Source: PALSA-968 sp964387075 (GTDB lineage: Bacteria; Bacteroidota; Bacteroidia; B-17B0; Aurantibacillaceae). From it: 64,000 nt of DNA. The position numbers and the translations under genes are program-made. Positions within the stretch are counted from its first letter, which is position 1. The number at the start of each line of letters is the position of its first letter. Location: contig CAYLVB010000010.1 in assembly GCA_964387075.1 (NCBI GenBank), forward strand, positions 128,180 to 192,179, written 5' to 3'. Shown here one piece after another: positions 1 through 8,946 of this stretch. Below the pieces are notes generated by a model. The model searched no databases and was not told where the DNA came from. It worked only from the letters and a program-made list of their open reading frames with translations.

Positions 1-152
1 TAGAGCGCGCCTTCTGTTAATTGAATGCGGTCGCCGGTAAGTTCTTTCACTTTTTGGGTGATCTCGTAACCATACATGCGCTTGTTGTCTTGCAGCAATT
101 TCAGGATGATGGTCTTTAGCGTTCCTTTGATGAGTTCGGATGAGAATAACAT
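1..152 (-). CDS. PadR-family transcriptional regulator, N-terminal part (cut by window edge)
   Basis: Read on the minus strand from an ATG at 152, the first 50 codons give an N-terminus starting MLFSSELIKGTLKTIILKLL, followed by GYEITQKVKEL and ITEGALY-like sequence (residues read QLTEGALY). This is the start of the PadR winged-helix domain: short first helix, a long second helix, the Y-G-Y-E-I motif and the EGxLY turn leading to the recognition region. PadR proteins are dimeric repressors, often autoregulated and controlling membrane or stress genes. The rest lies outside the window. The next minus-strand gene upstream (181-783) encodes a membrane protein and could be in the same transcript, 28 bp away. 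Confidence 0.8.
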   Translation of the reverse strand, partial: MLFSSELIKGTLKTIILKLLQDNKRMYGYEITQKVKELTGDRIQLTEGAL

Positions 153-180
153 GGGCGTGTTTTATTTGGTTAAATTAATA

Positions 181-783
181 TCATATTAGTAAGTAAAGTG
201 CGACGGCCGCTGCGTCAAGGGTCAAAACAATTGCGATCGTTATACGGTAAAGCCTGTCAAAACCATCGGCGGATAAGAGTGAAAGGAAATTAATGAATAC
301 CAGGAAGATCAGGAAATTATCCAAACGCCTGTATTTACTTATCTGTACGAGATGTTCACTGCCTGGTTTTGTGATGTAGGATGTTTTTCCAAAAATATTC
401 CGGATCACGTTCAGTGTATCGCCCGGGGCAAAAACATCTGGCTTTGAATGCAGAAAACCTATCCAGTATATATTGCCGGCAAGTGTAGTCAGGATCATGT
501 CTTTATTGTCGTTGCTCTCCGTTTTTCTCCAGATATAGAACTCCTCGATCTTCTTTTCTTTCAGGATCTCGCGGGTGGCTGAGATCACCAGCTCATTGAA
601 ATTAAGCAGGTAAAAAGCGATAAGGAAAATAAGCGCCCGTAAAACCACCGTGACTCTGAAAAAGGCGCTTCTCCTGTAAAAGAAATTATATAATTGGCGC
701 TTCCTCTCCTTCTCTTTAAATTCGAGCTGCGACCTTTCTATAAGCCTTTCTCTTTTGCCTGAAGAAAATATCCTGCGTGCCAT
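181..783 (-). CDS. hypothetical membrane protein (about three transmembrane segments)
   Basis: This 200-residue protein is not one I recognise. It opens with a very basic, Arg/Lys-rich stretch (residues 1-40), then a hydrophobic segment around 46-64, a soluble middle region of about 85 residues, and two closely spaced hydrophobic segments near 152-170 and 178-198. The basic N-terminus suggests that end is cytoplasmic. It ends 28 bp before the start codon of the PadR-type regulator on the same strand, and small membrane proteins next to PadR regulators are common, so co-transcription is plausible. Function unknown; the reading frame itself looks real because of its clear hydrophobic pattern and lack of a better overlapping frame. 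Confidence 0.6.
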   Translation of the reverse strand: MARRIFSSGKRERLIERSQLEFKEKERKRQLYNFFYRRSAFFRVTVVLRALIFLIAFYLLNFNELVISATREILKEKKIEEFYIWRKTESNDNKDMILTTLAGNIYWIGFLHSKPDVFAPGDTLNVIRNIFGKTSYITKPGSEHLVQISKYRRLDNFLIFLVFINFLSLLSADGFDRLYRITIAIVLTLDAAAVALYLLI

Positions 784-882
784 ATGCTAGTAACGCCAAG
801 ATACATTACTTTATTATACATAAGAATATTATGTATGTAAATACAATGTAAAAGCTTGATATGCAATTAAATAAAAATTGAG

Positions 883-1947
883 TTAAACCATTTTCGCAGG
901 AAAGGAGGTGAGGGCTTTCCCGTGTTTACCTGCTTTTCTAATAAGGTCTTTCGCGGCTTGTAATTCAAAAACCTCTTTAATGCTTCTCACTTTCGCAAAA
1001 GGGATCTGCATGACCCTGCATGCTCTTTGCAAATGCTCAAGCGTATACTTCTTCACTTCCTTATTTAAAATACCAAAAAGTGTTTTGCGGTTCTTCACGC
1101 GTAATTGATTACTTAAATATTTTTTGTCGGCATGAACCTTATCAAACTTCAGCAGCGCACAAAGATCCAAAAATTGTTTATCGCTGCCGATGGCAAAGGT
1201 TACGGTATGTCCATCCTTTGTGCGGAAGATCTCGCCGTAAGGAGCAATGTTAGGGTGCAGCGAACCCGTTCGTTGGGGAAGATGTTTCGCATTGAGCCAG
1301 TTCGAAGCCTGGTTGGCCAGCGAGGTCACAGCCGCGTCGAACAAAGAAACCGTAACGCGGCTTCCTCGCTTCGTTTTATTTCTTTTTAACAGGGCCAGCA
1401 AAATAGCTTCTTTGGTAAGATGCGCCGCAATAAGATCGATCAGCGCCACCGGCATTTTCAGCGGACCACTTTCCGGTGTGCCGTTAATGCTCATGAAGCC
1501 GCTCTCGGCCTGTAAAATGAGATCGTAAGCTACGCGCTCATCTTCTTCCGAGAAACCAACAATGGAAGCATAAATGATCTTTGGATTTATTTTTTTAACA
1601 GAGGCATAATCTAACTTTAGTTTTTTGTCGTCGCCTTTCTTGTAATTCACAATAACGATATCCGCATTCTTAAGGTGGGAAATGCATTTTTTGTGATCCT
1701 TTTCATCTTTAAGGTCGAGGAGCAGATGTTTCTTTCCAAAATTAGCTGCCAGGAAATAAGCCGGCGCCTTGGAGTTCTTTTTCTCTTCGGGAAGTTTCCA
1801 GCTGCGCGTCACATCACCGCCCGTACGTTTATTTTCAATTTTGATAACTTCTGCCCCCAGTTCGGCGAAGAACAAACCAACACTGGGCCCGGCCAGTACG
1901 CTGGCCAGCTCCACCACTTTAAGATCCTTGCATAAATTGTTCTTCAT
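883..1947 (-). CDS. CaiB/BaiF (class III) CoA transferase
   Basis: The 354-residue product has the class III CoA-transferase start: VVELASVLAGPSVG near residue 11, followed by FFAELGAEVIKIENK and GGDVTRSW, the region that binds CoA. The segment ALIDLIAAHLTKEA around residue 168 contains the Asp expected at the position that forms the acyl-aspartate/CoA intermediate in formyl-CoA transferase relatives. The family moves CoA between carboxylic acids, or racemises 2-methylacyl-CoA; the substrate here cannot be told. It is slightly shorter than the usual 380-400 residues, mainly at the C-terminus. It is transcribed divergently from the acetyltransferase gene starting 39 bp away, and has no obvious partner genes. 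Confidence 0.88.
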   Translation of the reverse strand: MKNNLCKDLKVVELASVLAGPSVGLFFAELGAEVIKIENKRTGGDVTRSWKLPEEKKNSKAPAYFLAANFGKKHLLLDLKDEKDHKKCISHLKNADIVIVNYKKGDDKKLKLDYASVKKINPKIIYASIVGFSEEDERVAYDLILQAESGFMSINGTPESGPLKMPVALIDLIAAHLTKEAILLALLKRNKTKRGSRVTVSLFDAAVTSLANQASNWLNAKHLPQRTGSLHPNIAPYGEIFRTKDGHTVTFAIGSDKQFLDLCALLKFDKVHADKKYLSNQLRVKNRKTLFGILNKEVKKYTLEHLQRACRVMQIPFAKVRSIKEVFELQAAKDLIRKAGKHGKALTSFPAKMV

Positions 1948-1985
1948 TTATACAAAAGTGCGAATATTTTCGGTTAATTTTACGC

Positions 1986-2540
1986 ATGCTTACAGTTAAT
2001 TTCAATCCATTCCCCGAACTTGAAACGCAGCGGCTGCGCTTAAGAAAAATGCTTCCTTCCGACGCGAAGGCCTTTTTTGAAATGCGTTCCAATAAAAAGG
2101 TGATGGAATATATTCCCCGCCCGCTTGCACAAACAGAAGAGGACGCCCTGAAGCTCATACAAAGCATTGATGAAGGCATAACGAAGAACGAATTGATCAA
2201 TTGGGGAATTGTTCTGAAAGAAGGAAATACACTCATAGGCACTATCGGGTATTACCGGATGAATCTCGCCAGCCACCGCGCGGAAGTGGGATACCTGCTG
2301 CATACCGGTTTCCAGAAGAAAGGATATATGCAGGAGGCGCTGCAAGCCGCACTGAAATTCGGTTTTGATGAAATGAAATTGCATTCTATTGAAGCGGTGA
2401 CCGACCCGGATAATGTTGCTTCAAGAAATTTATTGCAGCGCAACAAGTTTGTGCAGGAGGCTTACTTCAAGGAAAATTTTCTTCACGAGGGCAAATTCCT
2501 GGATTCCGTACACTACGGATTATTGAATAAAAAGATCTGA
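1986..2540 (+). CDS. GNAT-family N-acetyltransferase, RimJ/RimL type
   Basis: The 184-residue protein begins with the RimJ/RimL signature ETQRLRLRKMLPSDAKAFFEM, has the central strand WGIVLKEGNTLIGTIGYYRM, and the acetyl-CoA binding motif A as EVGYLLHTGFQKKGYMQEAL (about residues 98-117). The tail SIEAVTDPDNVASRNLLQRN is the typical GNAT helix where the residue before RNLL shields the pantetheine. Members acetylate N-terminal amino groups of ribosomal proteins or small amines; the target is not deducible. The stop codon lies 4 bp from the stop of the convergent lipoprotein gene. Confidence 0.9.
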   Translation: MLTVNFNPFPELETQRLRLRKMLPSDAKAFFEMRSNKKVMEYIPRPLAQTEEDALKLIQSIDEGITKNELINWGIVLKEGNTLIGTIGYYRMNLASHRAEVGYLLHTGFQKKGYMQEALQAALKFGFDEMKLHSIEAVTDPDNVASRNLLQRNKFVQEAYFKENFLHEGKFLDSVHYGLLNKKI

Positions 2541-2544
2541 GCGT

Positions 2545-3351
2545 TTACTGGATCTTCACGGAATCCTTATAAAACGATTTTAAGGTGGTGAACATAAAAT
2601 TTTTCGAACCCAGCACCTGGGGATTATATTTTATGAAGTCCAGATAATAATGGCCGCTGGCACAAGGGAGCATTTTTGTAAGGGAGTCTTTAAGTATAGT
2701 GACCGATACGGCTGTTCCCGCTACTGTAACAGAAGTGCTGTTGTACAAACTATCCCCAAACTGTATACGTATTTGATCTGCTCCACTTACCCCGTTGAGC
2801 GGTATGATCAGATTTTGTGATTTATTGACCGTTGTGGATAAGGATGAAAGACCTGAAAAAGTAGGAAAAGGAGTATTATCTGTGTAAGAGAACGAAGGTA
2901 TGCTACCGGCACCTGTAATATTCCAATATACAGGAGGGGTGGGGTAAGTTGAAGTTGTATCCGTATAATATAGGTTTGCCGCTATGAATTTTAATTGTAT
3001 CCCGTTCATTTCAACCGAATTCACGGATGCTGTTGGAAGAGGTGAGGAAGCCGTCATCCCAAGTGGCACCGGGCTGGTCCAAAAGGCAGCTTGATTACTG
3101 CTGTACGTAGTCCCGTTAAAATCAATGGTGTATTTTCCCATGTCACCATTATAAATACCGGATGGATTTCCCGTAGTGGAACCTGTTGTAGATCCTGTTG
3201 AACCGGTAGTGCTTCCTGTGGTGGTGCTGCCTGTTGTTGTGCCCGGCGAGGTGCTGGAGCCTAATTGCTGGGTCTCGTTCTTCTTGCAGCTTACAATTAT
3301 TAGTATCAAGGTGGCGCTTAAGGCAAGGCAGGTGAACAGGGATTTCTTCAT
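2545..3351 (-). CDS. hypothetical lipoprotein with Gly/Ser/Thr-rich linker
   Basis: The 268-residue product starts MKKSLFTCLALSATLILIIVSCKK, a lipoprotein signal peptide with the cleavage cysteine at about residue 22. Residues 30-63 are a low-complexity linker of Gly, Ser and Thr repeats (see the repeat entry). The following roughly 200 residues look like a secreted beta-rich domain, with short strands and many Thr/Ser/Asn, ending in YYLDFIKYNPQVLGSKNFM. I do not recognise the domain. A surface or periplasmic location on a lipid anchor is the only inference I make. The gene is convergent with the acetyltransferase gene. Confidence 0.72.
   Translation of the reverse strand: MKKSLFTCLALSATLILIIVSCKKNETQQLGSSTSPGTTTGSTTTGSTTGSTGSTTGSTTGNPSGIYNGDMGKYTIDFNGTTYSSNQAAFWTSPVPLGMTASSPLPTASVNSVEMNGIQLKFIAANLYYTDTTSTYPTPPVYWNITGAGSIPSFSYTDNTPFPTFSGLSSLSTTVNKSQNLIIPLNGVSGADQIRIQFGDSLYNSTSVTVAGTAVSVTILKDSLTKMLPCASGHYYLDFIKYNPQVLGSKNFMFTTLKSFYKDSVKIQ
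3167..3252. repeat. degenerate short tandem repeat inside the lipoprotein gene
   Basis: The DNA is a run of imperfect units of roughly 9-15 bp built on the core cctgttg/cctgtgg (for example gtagtgcttcctgtggtgg). It encodes the Gly-Ser-Thr linker of the lipoprotein. Such tracts can expand or contract by slippage, which here would only change linker length as long as whole codons are gained or lost. Confidence 0.55.
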
Positions 3352-3442
3352 GGGTTTTGTTTTTCTGTAAGGTATATAGAATAAACGGAAGGAGCATCAC
3401 CCTAAAGAGTGAGTTTACGGAATAGGGATGATAAAAGATCAT

Positions 3443-6244
3443 CTAGAGCTTCTTTTTCAGGTATTTCCCGGTATAGGACGCCTTGCACCCGGGAAGGTCA
3501 TCCGGTGTTCCCTCAAAAACAACTGTTCCGCCTCCTTCGCCTCCTTCGGGACCCATGTCGATCAACCAATCCGCGCACTTGATCACATCCAGGTTGTGCT
3601 CTATCACCACAACCGAATTTCCTTTATCGATCAGCATTTGCAGCGACTTCAATAATTTCTCAATATCATGAAAGTGCAGGCCGGTGGTAGGCTCATCAAA
3701 AATAAAAAGCGTGTTTGTCGACGCGATCCCGGCTCCCAGAAAGGATGCGAGCTTGATACGTTGGGCTTCTCCGCCGCTTAAAGTACTTGATGATTGTCCT
3801 AATTGCACATATCCTAAACCAACATCCTGCAGTAATTTTAATTTCTCAATGATCTTACGGCAGGTTCTATCTTCTCCTTTGGAGAAAAATTCAGCGGCGT
3901 CGTCAACGGTCATGTTCAATACATCCGAAATATTTTTTCCCAGGAAATTCACTTCCAGTGTTTCGGCTTTGAACCTTTTTCCGCCGCAATCTTCGCATAA
4001 CAATTTTACATCGGCCATGAACTGCATCTCCACGGTAATTTCTCCTTCACCCTGGCAATGCTCGCAGCGTCCGCCTTCTACGTTAAAAGAAAAGAAAGAG
4101 GGCTTGAAACCTTTTTGTTTGGAAAGTTGTTGATCTGAATATAGATTACGGATCTCGTCGTAAGATTTAATATAAGTAACGGGATTGGAACGAGACGATT
4201 TACCAATGGGATTCTGGTCAATGAATTCGATCTGCGCCACTTTTTTTATACTTCCGGATATTTTATCGTCGCCGGCAGCTGAAGCCCCATCCAAAACCCT
4301 TTGCAGATCGGGCACCATCACCTTTTTGATCAAAGTGGATTTTCCGGATCCGGAAACGCCTGTCACCGCGCAAAAAATCCCTAACGGAATTTTTACCGTA
4401 ACATTCTTCAGGTTATTATCGCTCGCGTGCTTTACCTGGATGAAGTCCTTCCACTTGCGGCGCGTTTTGGGAATATCAATATTTTTTGTCCCGGTAAGAT
4501 ATTGCGCCGTTAAACTTTTCTTAGCGGCAAGCAATTGCTTATGATCTCCCTGGAAAACAACTTCTCCGCCAAGAGATCCCGCAAGCGGACCCATGTCAAT
4601 GATCTCGTCGGCGGTGCGCATCACTTCTTCGTCGTGTTCAACAACAATAACGGTGTTGCCGTGCGCTTTCAGCATTTCCAGAACGGTAAGAAGTCTTTCC
4701 GTGTCGCGCGAATGCAGGCCAATGCTGGGCTCATCCAAAATGTACATGCTGCCAACGAGCGTGCTTCCTAAAGAAGTGGCCAGGTTAATGCGTTGTGATT
4801 CTCCGCCGCTCAAGGTATTCGCGCCGCGGTTCAGCGTTAAATAGCCTAATCCCACATCGCACATGTATTGTAAACGGTTGGTGATCTCGATCAGCAAACG
4901 CTTACCGATCTTCATGTCATGATCACTCAATTTTAAGTTTTTGAAAAATGGATAGAGCTCAGAGATCGGCTCCAGCATCAGTTCCGAAATATGTCTCCCG
5001 GCTATCTTCACATAATGTGTATCGTGGCGAATACGCGTGCCGAGACAATCCGGGCAAATGGTCTTTCCGCGGTAACGGGCAAGCATTACGCGAAACTGGA
5101 TTTTATAGGTCTCTTTCTCTATGGCTTTAAAGAAAGCGTGGATACCATCGAAATGCTCATTGCCTTTCCACAAAAGCTCGTACTGTGTTTTTGTTAGCTG
5201 CGCAATGGGCTTATGGACCGGAAAATTGAACTTATGCGCACTCTTTACCAATTGGTTCTTGTACCAGCTCATTTTTTCTCCCACCCAGCAGGCCACAGCA
5301 TCTTCGTAAACCGATTTATTTTTATTGGGAATAACTAAATTGGGATCAATACCGATGATGCTTCCAAATCCTTCGCAGGTCTTGCAGGCGCCCACAGGAT
5401 TGTTGAAAGAGAAAAAGTTCACATCCGGCTGTTCGAACTCCATGCCATCGGCCTCAAAGCGATTGGTGAACAAATGTTGTTTCTTGCTGCCCATATCATA
5501 AATGATGCATTCGCCATGACCTTCATAAAAAGCGGTTTGCACCGAGTCGGCTACGCGCGAGGAGGTCTCTTCTTTATCACTTAAAGAATCTATGACTATA
5601 CGGTCTATGATCAGGAAAAGCGCTGAAGCATTCTTTATCTTTTTCTGGAGCTCTTCGATCTTTTTCATTTCTCCGTCCATCAGCACCCGCGAAAATCCCT
5701 GCTGGTTCAATATCTCAAGATGTTTGTTCACATCCCTTCCTTCGGGAACAAATAGTTTTGAGAGAATGAGAAATTGTTTCTCTCCATTTTGCGTGGTGAC
5801 AAAATCCACCACATCGCTGATGGTATCGCGCTTCACTTCTTTGCCGGAAACAGGAGAATAGGTTTTTCCTACCCGTGCGTATAGCAGTTTTAGGTAATCG
5901 TACACTTCTGTAACAGTGCCCACTGTTGAACGTGGGTTACGCGAAATCACTTTTTGCTCAATAGCGATAGCCGGCGAAATGCCTTTGATATAGTCTACCT
6001 GCGGTTTTTCCAGCCTTCCTAAGAACTGCCGCGCGTAGGCCGACAAACTTTCTACATAGCGTCTTTGTCCCTCGGCGTAAAGCGTATCAAAGGCCAAAGA
6101 AGATTTCCCCGAACCCGAAACGCCCGTAACCACCACGAATTTATTGCGCGGAATGGCTACATCCACATTCTTCAGGTTGTGCTGGCGCGCACCTTTGATG
6201 ATGATGTTGTGTTTGGGATCTTTGCTCAGTGGATCGGAACTCAT
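3443..6244 (-). CDS. uvrA: UvrABC system protein A (excinuclease ATPase subunit)
   Basis: The 933-residue protein carries two ABC ATPase modules: Walker A TGVSGSGKSSLAFDTLYAEG near residue 40 and TGVSGSGKSTLIKKV near 650, two LSGGE signatures (NTLSGGESQRINLA and STLSGGEAQRIKLA) and Walker B motifs ILDEPSIGLH and IFDEPTTGLH. The C-terminal zinc finger is complete (CEHC...CEDC), as is an insertion-domain CPDC. UvrA dimers with UvrB scan DNA for bulky damage in nucleotide excision repair. Odd: the first zinc module near residue 285 has only CKTC; the usual CxxC about 20 residues upstream is replaced by sequence with no cysteine. uvrB lies at 15304-17316, not in an operon with it. Confidence 0.97.
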   Translation of the reverse strand: MSSDPLSKDPKHNIIIKGARQHNLKNVDVAIPRNKFVVVTGVSGSGKSSLAFDTLYAEGQRRYVESLSAYARQFLGRLEKPQVDYIKGISPAIAIEQKVISRNPRSTVGTVTEVYDYLKLLYARVGKTYSPVSGKEVKRDTISDVVDFVTTQNGEKQFLILSKLFVPEGRDVNKHLEILNQQGFSRVLMDGEMKKIEELQKKIKNASALFLIIDRIVIDSLSDKEETSSRVADSVQTAFYEGHGECIIYDMGSKKQHLFTNRFEADGMEFEQPDVNFFSFNNPVGACKTCEGFGSIIGIDPNLVIPNKNKSVYEDAVACWVGEKMSWYKNQLVKSAHKFNFPVHKPIAQLTKTQYELLWKGNEHFDGIHAFFKAIEKETYKIQFRVMLARYRGKTICPDCLGTRIRHDTHYVKIAGRHISELMLEPISELYPFFKNLKLSDHDMKIGKRLLIEITNRLQYMCDVGLGYLTLNRGANTLSGGESQRINLATSLGSTLVGSMYILDEPSIGLHSRDTERLLTVLEMLKAHGNTVIVVEHDEEVMRTADEIIDMGPLAGSLGGEVVFQGDHKQLLAAKKSLTAQYLTGTKNIDIPKTRRKWKDFIQVKHASDNNLKNVTVKIPLGIFCAVTGVSGSGKSTLIKKVMVPDLQRVLDGASAAGDDKISGSIKKVAQIEFIDQNPIGKSSRSNPVTYIKSYDEIRNLYSDQQLSKQKGFKPSFFSFNVEGGRCEHCQGEGEITVEMQFMADVKLLCEDCGGKRFKAETLEVNFLGKNISDVLNMTVDDAAEFFSKGEDRTCRKIIEKLKLLQDVGLGYVQLGQSSSTLSGGEAQRIKLASFLGAGIASTNTLFIFDEPTTGLHFHDIEKLLKSLQMLIDKGNSVVVIEHNLDVIKCADWLIDMGPEGGEGGGTVVFEGTPDDLPGCKASYTGKYLKKKL

Positions 6245-6310
6245 AAGGGAGGTTAAATTTACGAAACAATTCGTGGCTTAAACCCTAAAATCTGTGAACA
6301 GGCAGGCCTT

Positions 6311-6661
6311 TTAGACCACTTTAGCCGCCGCCGCTATATTCGACTTTGAATTGCCTATGAAGATCTGTCCTTTTGTAAGGATTACCGGCCTTTTAAGGAA
6401 AGTGTATTCTTCCAGGATATACTTCTTGTAATCCTTTTCTGTAAGTTTCTTTTCATTGAGTCCCCATGCCCTGAATTTAAGTGCAATGCGACTGAATAGC
6501 TTTTCGTATGACCCGGCCAGTTCTTTCATTTCTTCGAGCTGGGCGGAAGTGATAGGCTCTGTTTTTATATCTTGCATGGTATACCCTTTCTTTTTGAGTT
6601 TGAGGTCGTCGAGAATTCGGGCGCAGGTGCTGCAGGTAGAGAGGTAATAGACTTTTTTCAT
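6311..6661 (-). CDS. ArsC/Spx-family thioredoxin-fold protein
   Basis: From the ATG at 6661 the product is 116 residues and starts MKKVYYLSTCSTCARILDDL. The CSTC motif at the end of the first strand is the CxxC of the ArsC/Spx/YffB family, followed by DIKTEPITSAQLEEMKELAG, the standard linker helix, and by RPVILTKGQIFIGNS, where Arg-Pro-(V/I) forms the cis-Pro loop. Family members are arsenate reductases or Spx-like regulators that bind RNA polymerase; the sequence does not decide. A TTG three codons upstream is in frame, but the ATG fits the family start. The gene diverges from the NAD(P)-binding gene beginning 28 bp away. Confidence 0.85.
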   Translation of the reverse strand: MKKVYYLSTCSTCARILDDLKLKKKGYTMQDIKTEPITSAQLEEMKELAGSYEKLFSRIALKFRAWGLNEKKLTEKDYKKYILEEYTFLKRPVILTKGQIFIGNSKSNIAAAAKVV

Positions 6662-6689
6662 TTGAACCAAAAATAGGTATTTTTACTAC

Positions 6690-7352
6690 ATGAAAGTAAG
6701 AGCGATTATAACCGGAGTGACCGGGATGGTGGGCGAGGGCGTGATGCACGAATGTCTCAATAGCAATGAAGTGGAGCAAGTGTTTATCATTAGCCGCCGG
6801 CCTTATGGTTTACAGCATCCTAAATTGAAAGAGATCATTCATAAAGATTTCTCGAATTTTAGTTCTATCGAAATCGAGCTTAAAGGTTATAATGCCGCTT
6901 TTCTTTGCATGGGCATCACTTCTTTAGGAGCGAAAGAAGACCTTTACACAAAGATCACCCATGATTACACGCTCGCTCTTTCTGAAAGTTTCGTAAAGCA
7001 GAACCCGGATGGAGTTATTTGTTATGTTTCCGGCAAAGGTACCCGCCAGGAAGAAGGCGTAAAGAACATGTGGATGCGCGTAAAAGGAATAACCGAGCGC
7101 GACCTGCAAAAACTTTCTCCAAAAGCCTATATGTTCCGTCCCGGTTACATAAAACCCATGAAAGGAATGCAGAACACGTATACTATGTATAAAGTGCTTG
7201 ATTGGTTCATGTTCCCGCTCACAAAACTGATCGCCCCCGGCGCGGCCTGCACTTTGAAGGAAATCGGACAGGCGATGATCACATGCGCTTCGAAAGGGTA
7301 TGATAAAAGGGTCCTGGAAGTAAACGACATTGAGAAAGTTGCACGTCTGTAA
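6690..7352 (+). CDS. NAD(P)-binding epimerase-like (atypical SDR) protein
   Basis: The 220-residue protein opens MKVRAIITGVTGMVGEGVMH, where the Gly-rich GxxGxxG loop marks a Rossmann NAD(P) site. ALSESFVKQNPDGVICYVSG followed by a Lys/Arg-rich segment resembles the atypical SDR group that includes TIP30/HTATIP2-like proteins (active-site YVSGKGT instead of YxxxK). The last 40 residues, IGQAMITCASKGYDKRVLEV, are like the C-terminus of those proteins. A redox or scaffold role in the cytoplasm is likely; substrate unknown. The divergent partner is the ArsC/Spx-like gene, with only 28 bp between starts. Confidence 0.8.
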   Translation: MKVRAIITGVTGMVGEGVMHECLNSNEVEQVFIISRRPYGLQHPKLKEIIHKDFSNFSSIEIELKGYNAAFLCMGITSLGAKEDLYTKITHDYTLALSESFVKQNPDGVICYVSGKGTRQEEGVKNMWMRVKGITERDLQKLSPKAYMFRPGYIKPMKGMQNTYTMYKVLDWFMFPLTKLIAPGAACTLKEIGQAMITCASKGYDKRVLEVNDIEKVARL

Positions 7353-7429
7353 ATCCTTGATCACCCCACGCGTTTCCCTTTCAGACTAAATATTCAGTAT
7401 TTCGCGGATCGAAGCATGTAAATTGTGCT

Positions 7430-8938
7430 ATGTTTCGCAAGACGATAACGGGTATCAGTTTGCTTTTACTTTTCTCATGCTCATCTTCAGTACGTTCACT
7501 GAAGGGCGTTAAGGCCAAACCTTCTCCCGGAGCATCGATCATCGAGGAGTTGCAGATATCCACTTCTTTACAGAATAAAACAGGGATCTATTTGCTGGAG
7601 GGCGGCGCGCAAAGTCTTTTCGCAAGGCTGTGGTTGATCGACCGCGCGCAGGACTCTATTGATATACAATACTACAGCGTGGCAAAGGATATAACCGGGA
7701 TCCTTGTATCGGAACGTTTAGTCCGGGCCGCCGATCGGGGGGTGAAGGTGCGACTTCTTATTGACGACGCGGCCAGCCGTATCTACAATCGGGCGGTTCG
7801 TTTGCTTGACTCGCATGTTAATATTGAAGTACGCGTTTACAATGCGGGCTTGAAATTAGGAAGCCTCCGGCGCCGGTTGCCCCATTTGGTAAAGAATGGG
7901 GCACGCTTGTTACGCCGAATGCATAACAAGAATATAACCATAGATGGAATAGCATGTGTGACAGGAGGGCGGAATATCGCTGATGAATATTTTGATCATA
8001 ACAGGAAATATAATTTCCGCGACAGGGACGTGTTGCTGGTCGGGCGCGCTGTACAGGAGGCAGCAGGATCGTTTGATCTTTTCTGGAATGATCCGCTTAC
8101 TGTGACCTACACGAAACTATCTCCCAAAGTGAATAGAAAAAGGTATCGCAAAACTGATCGCTTCGATCATCTCTACGCCTGTGCGACAGATACTACGCGG
8201 TTCTCAAACGCTATGCGCAATGGGGTGGTCGCGTTCGCGGATACCTTGCGCAAAGCCAGGCAAACAGGGCAGTTTGCCTGGGTGAGTGACGTTCAGTTCG
8301 TTTCCGATAAACCCGGAAAGAACGAGGGGCGCGATAAAAGAGAAGGTAGTGCCACAACCGATACACTGCTCAACCTGGTGCGTGCGGCCCGGAGAACCAT
8401 CGATATACAAACACCTTATTTTATTACCACGAAGGTCAGCAGTGAGGCGTTTTCTGCAGCTATAAAACGGGGTGTAAGGATCCGGGTACTTACAAACAGT
8501 CTCGCGTCCATTGACAATTTTGAACCTTTTGGTGCGTATCAGAAATGCCGGAAGGAAATTTTTAAGATGGGCATCGAACTTTATGAATTCAGGCCGGATG
8601 CAAAAGTGCGGGATAAACTGATACTTCCTGAACTCAAGGCCAAACTCAAAAAAAAGAGTGTGTATGGCTTTCATCCAAAAACGATCATCATCGATTCTTC
8701 TGTGGTAGTTGCCGGCTCTTATAACCTGGATCCGCGCAGCGCCAATTACAACACGGAATGCATCGCGGTTATCCGTTCGCGGGAAGTGGCTCTTGCGCTA
8801 CAGGATTGGGTGGAAGAAGAATTTAAGGAGGAGAACGCGTGGAAGGTAAGCCCCGGGAACAACCCGGATAAAAAAGCGCCGCTTATCAAACGCCTGAAAG
8901 CGTTCTGGTGGAGAATACTTCCAAAAAAATTACTGTAG
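7430..8938 (+). CDS. phospholipase D-family lipoprotein (cardiolipin synthase-like)
   Basis: The 502-residue protein starts with a lipoprotein signal (ISLLLLFSCSSSVRS, cleavage Cys near residue 17). It has two HKD motifs: HNKNITIDGIACVTGGRNIA around residue 165 and HPKTIIIDSSVVVAGSYNLD around residue 410, each with the Asn/Ser-rich follow-up seen in cardiolipin synthases and YmdC/ClsC. The two His-Lys-Asp sites come together in one active centre that transfers or hydrolyses phosphodiester bonds. An envelope role in phospholipid remodelling is the likely job. Length and the lipid anchor match the ClsC-like branch. It stands alone, with guaA converging on its 3' end 8 bp away. Confidence 0.88.
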   Translation: MFRKTITGISLLLLFSCSSSVRSLKGVKAKPSPGASIIEELQISTSLQNKTGIYLLEGGAQSLFARLWLIDRAQDSIDIQYYSVAKDITGILVSERLVRAADRGVKVRLLIDDAASRIYNRAVRLLDSHVNIEVRVYNAGLKLGSLRRRLPHLVKNGARLLRRMHNKNITIDGIACVTGGRNIADEYFDHNRKYNFRDRDVLLVGRAVQEAAGSFDLFWNDPLTVTYTKLSPKVNRKRYRKTDRFDHLYACATDTTRFSNAMRNGVVAFADTLRKARQTGQFAWVSDVQFVSDKPGKNEGRDKREGSATTDTLLNLVRAARRTIDIQTPYFITTKVSSEAFSAAIKRGVRIRVLTNSLASIDNFEPFGAYQKCRKEIFKMGIELYEFRPDAKVRDKLILPELKAKLKKKSVYGFHPKTIIIDSSVVVAGSYNLDPRSANYNTECIAVIRSREVALALQDWVEEEFKEENAWKVSPGNNPDKKAPLIKRLKAFWWRILPKKLL

Positions 8939-8946
8939 GTTGAACA

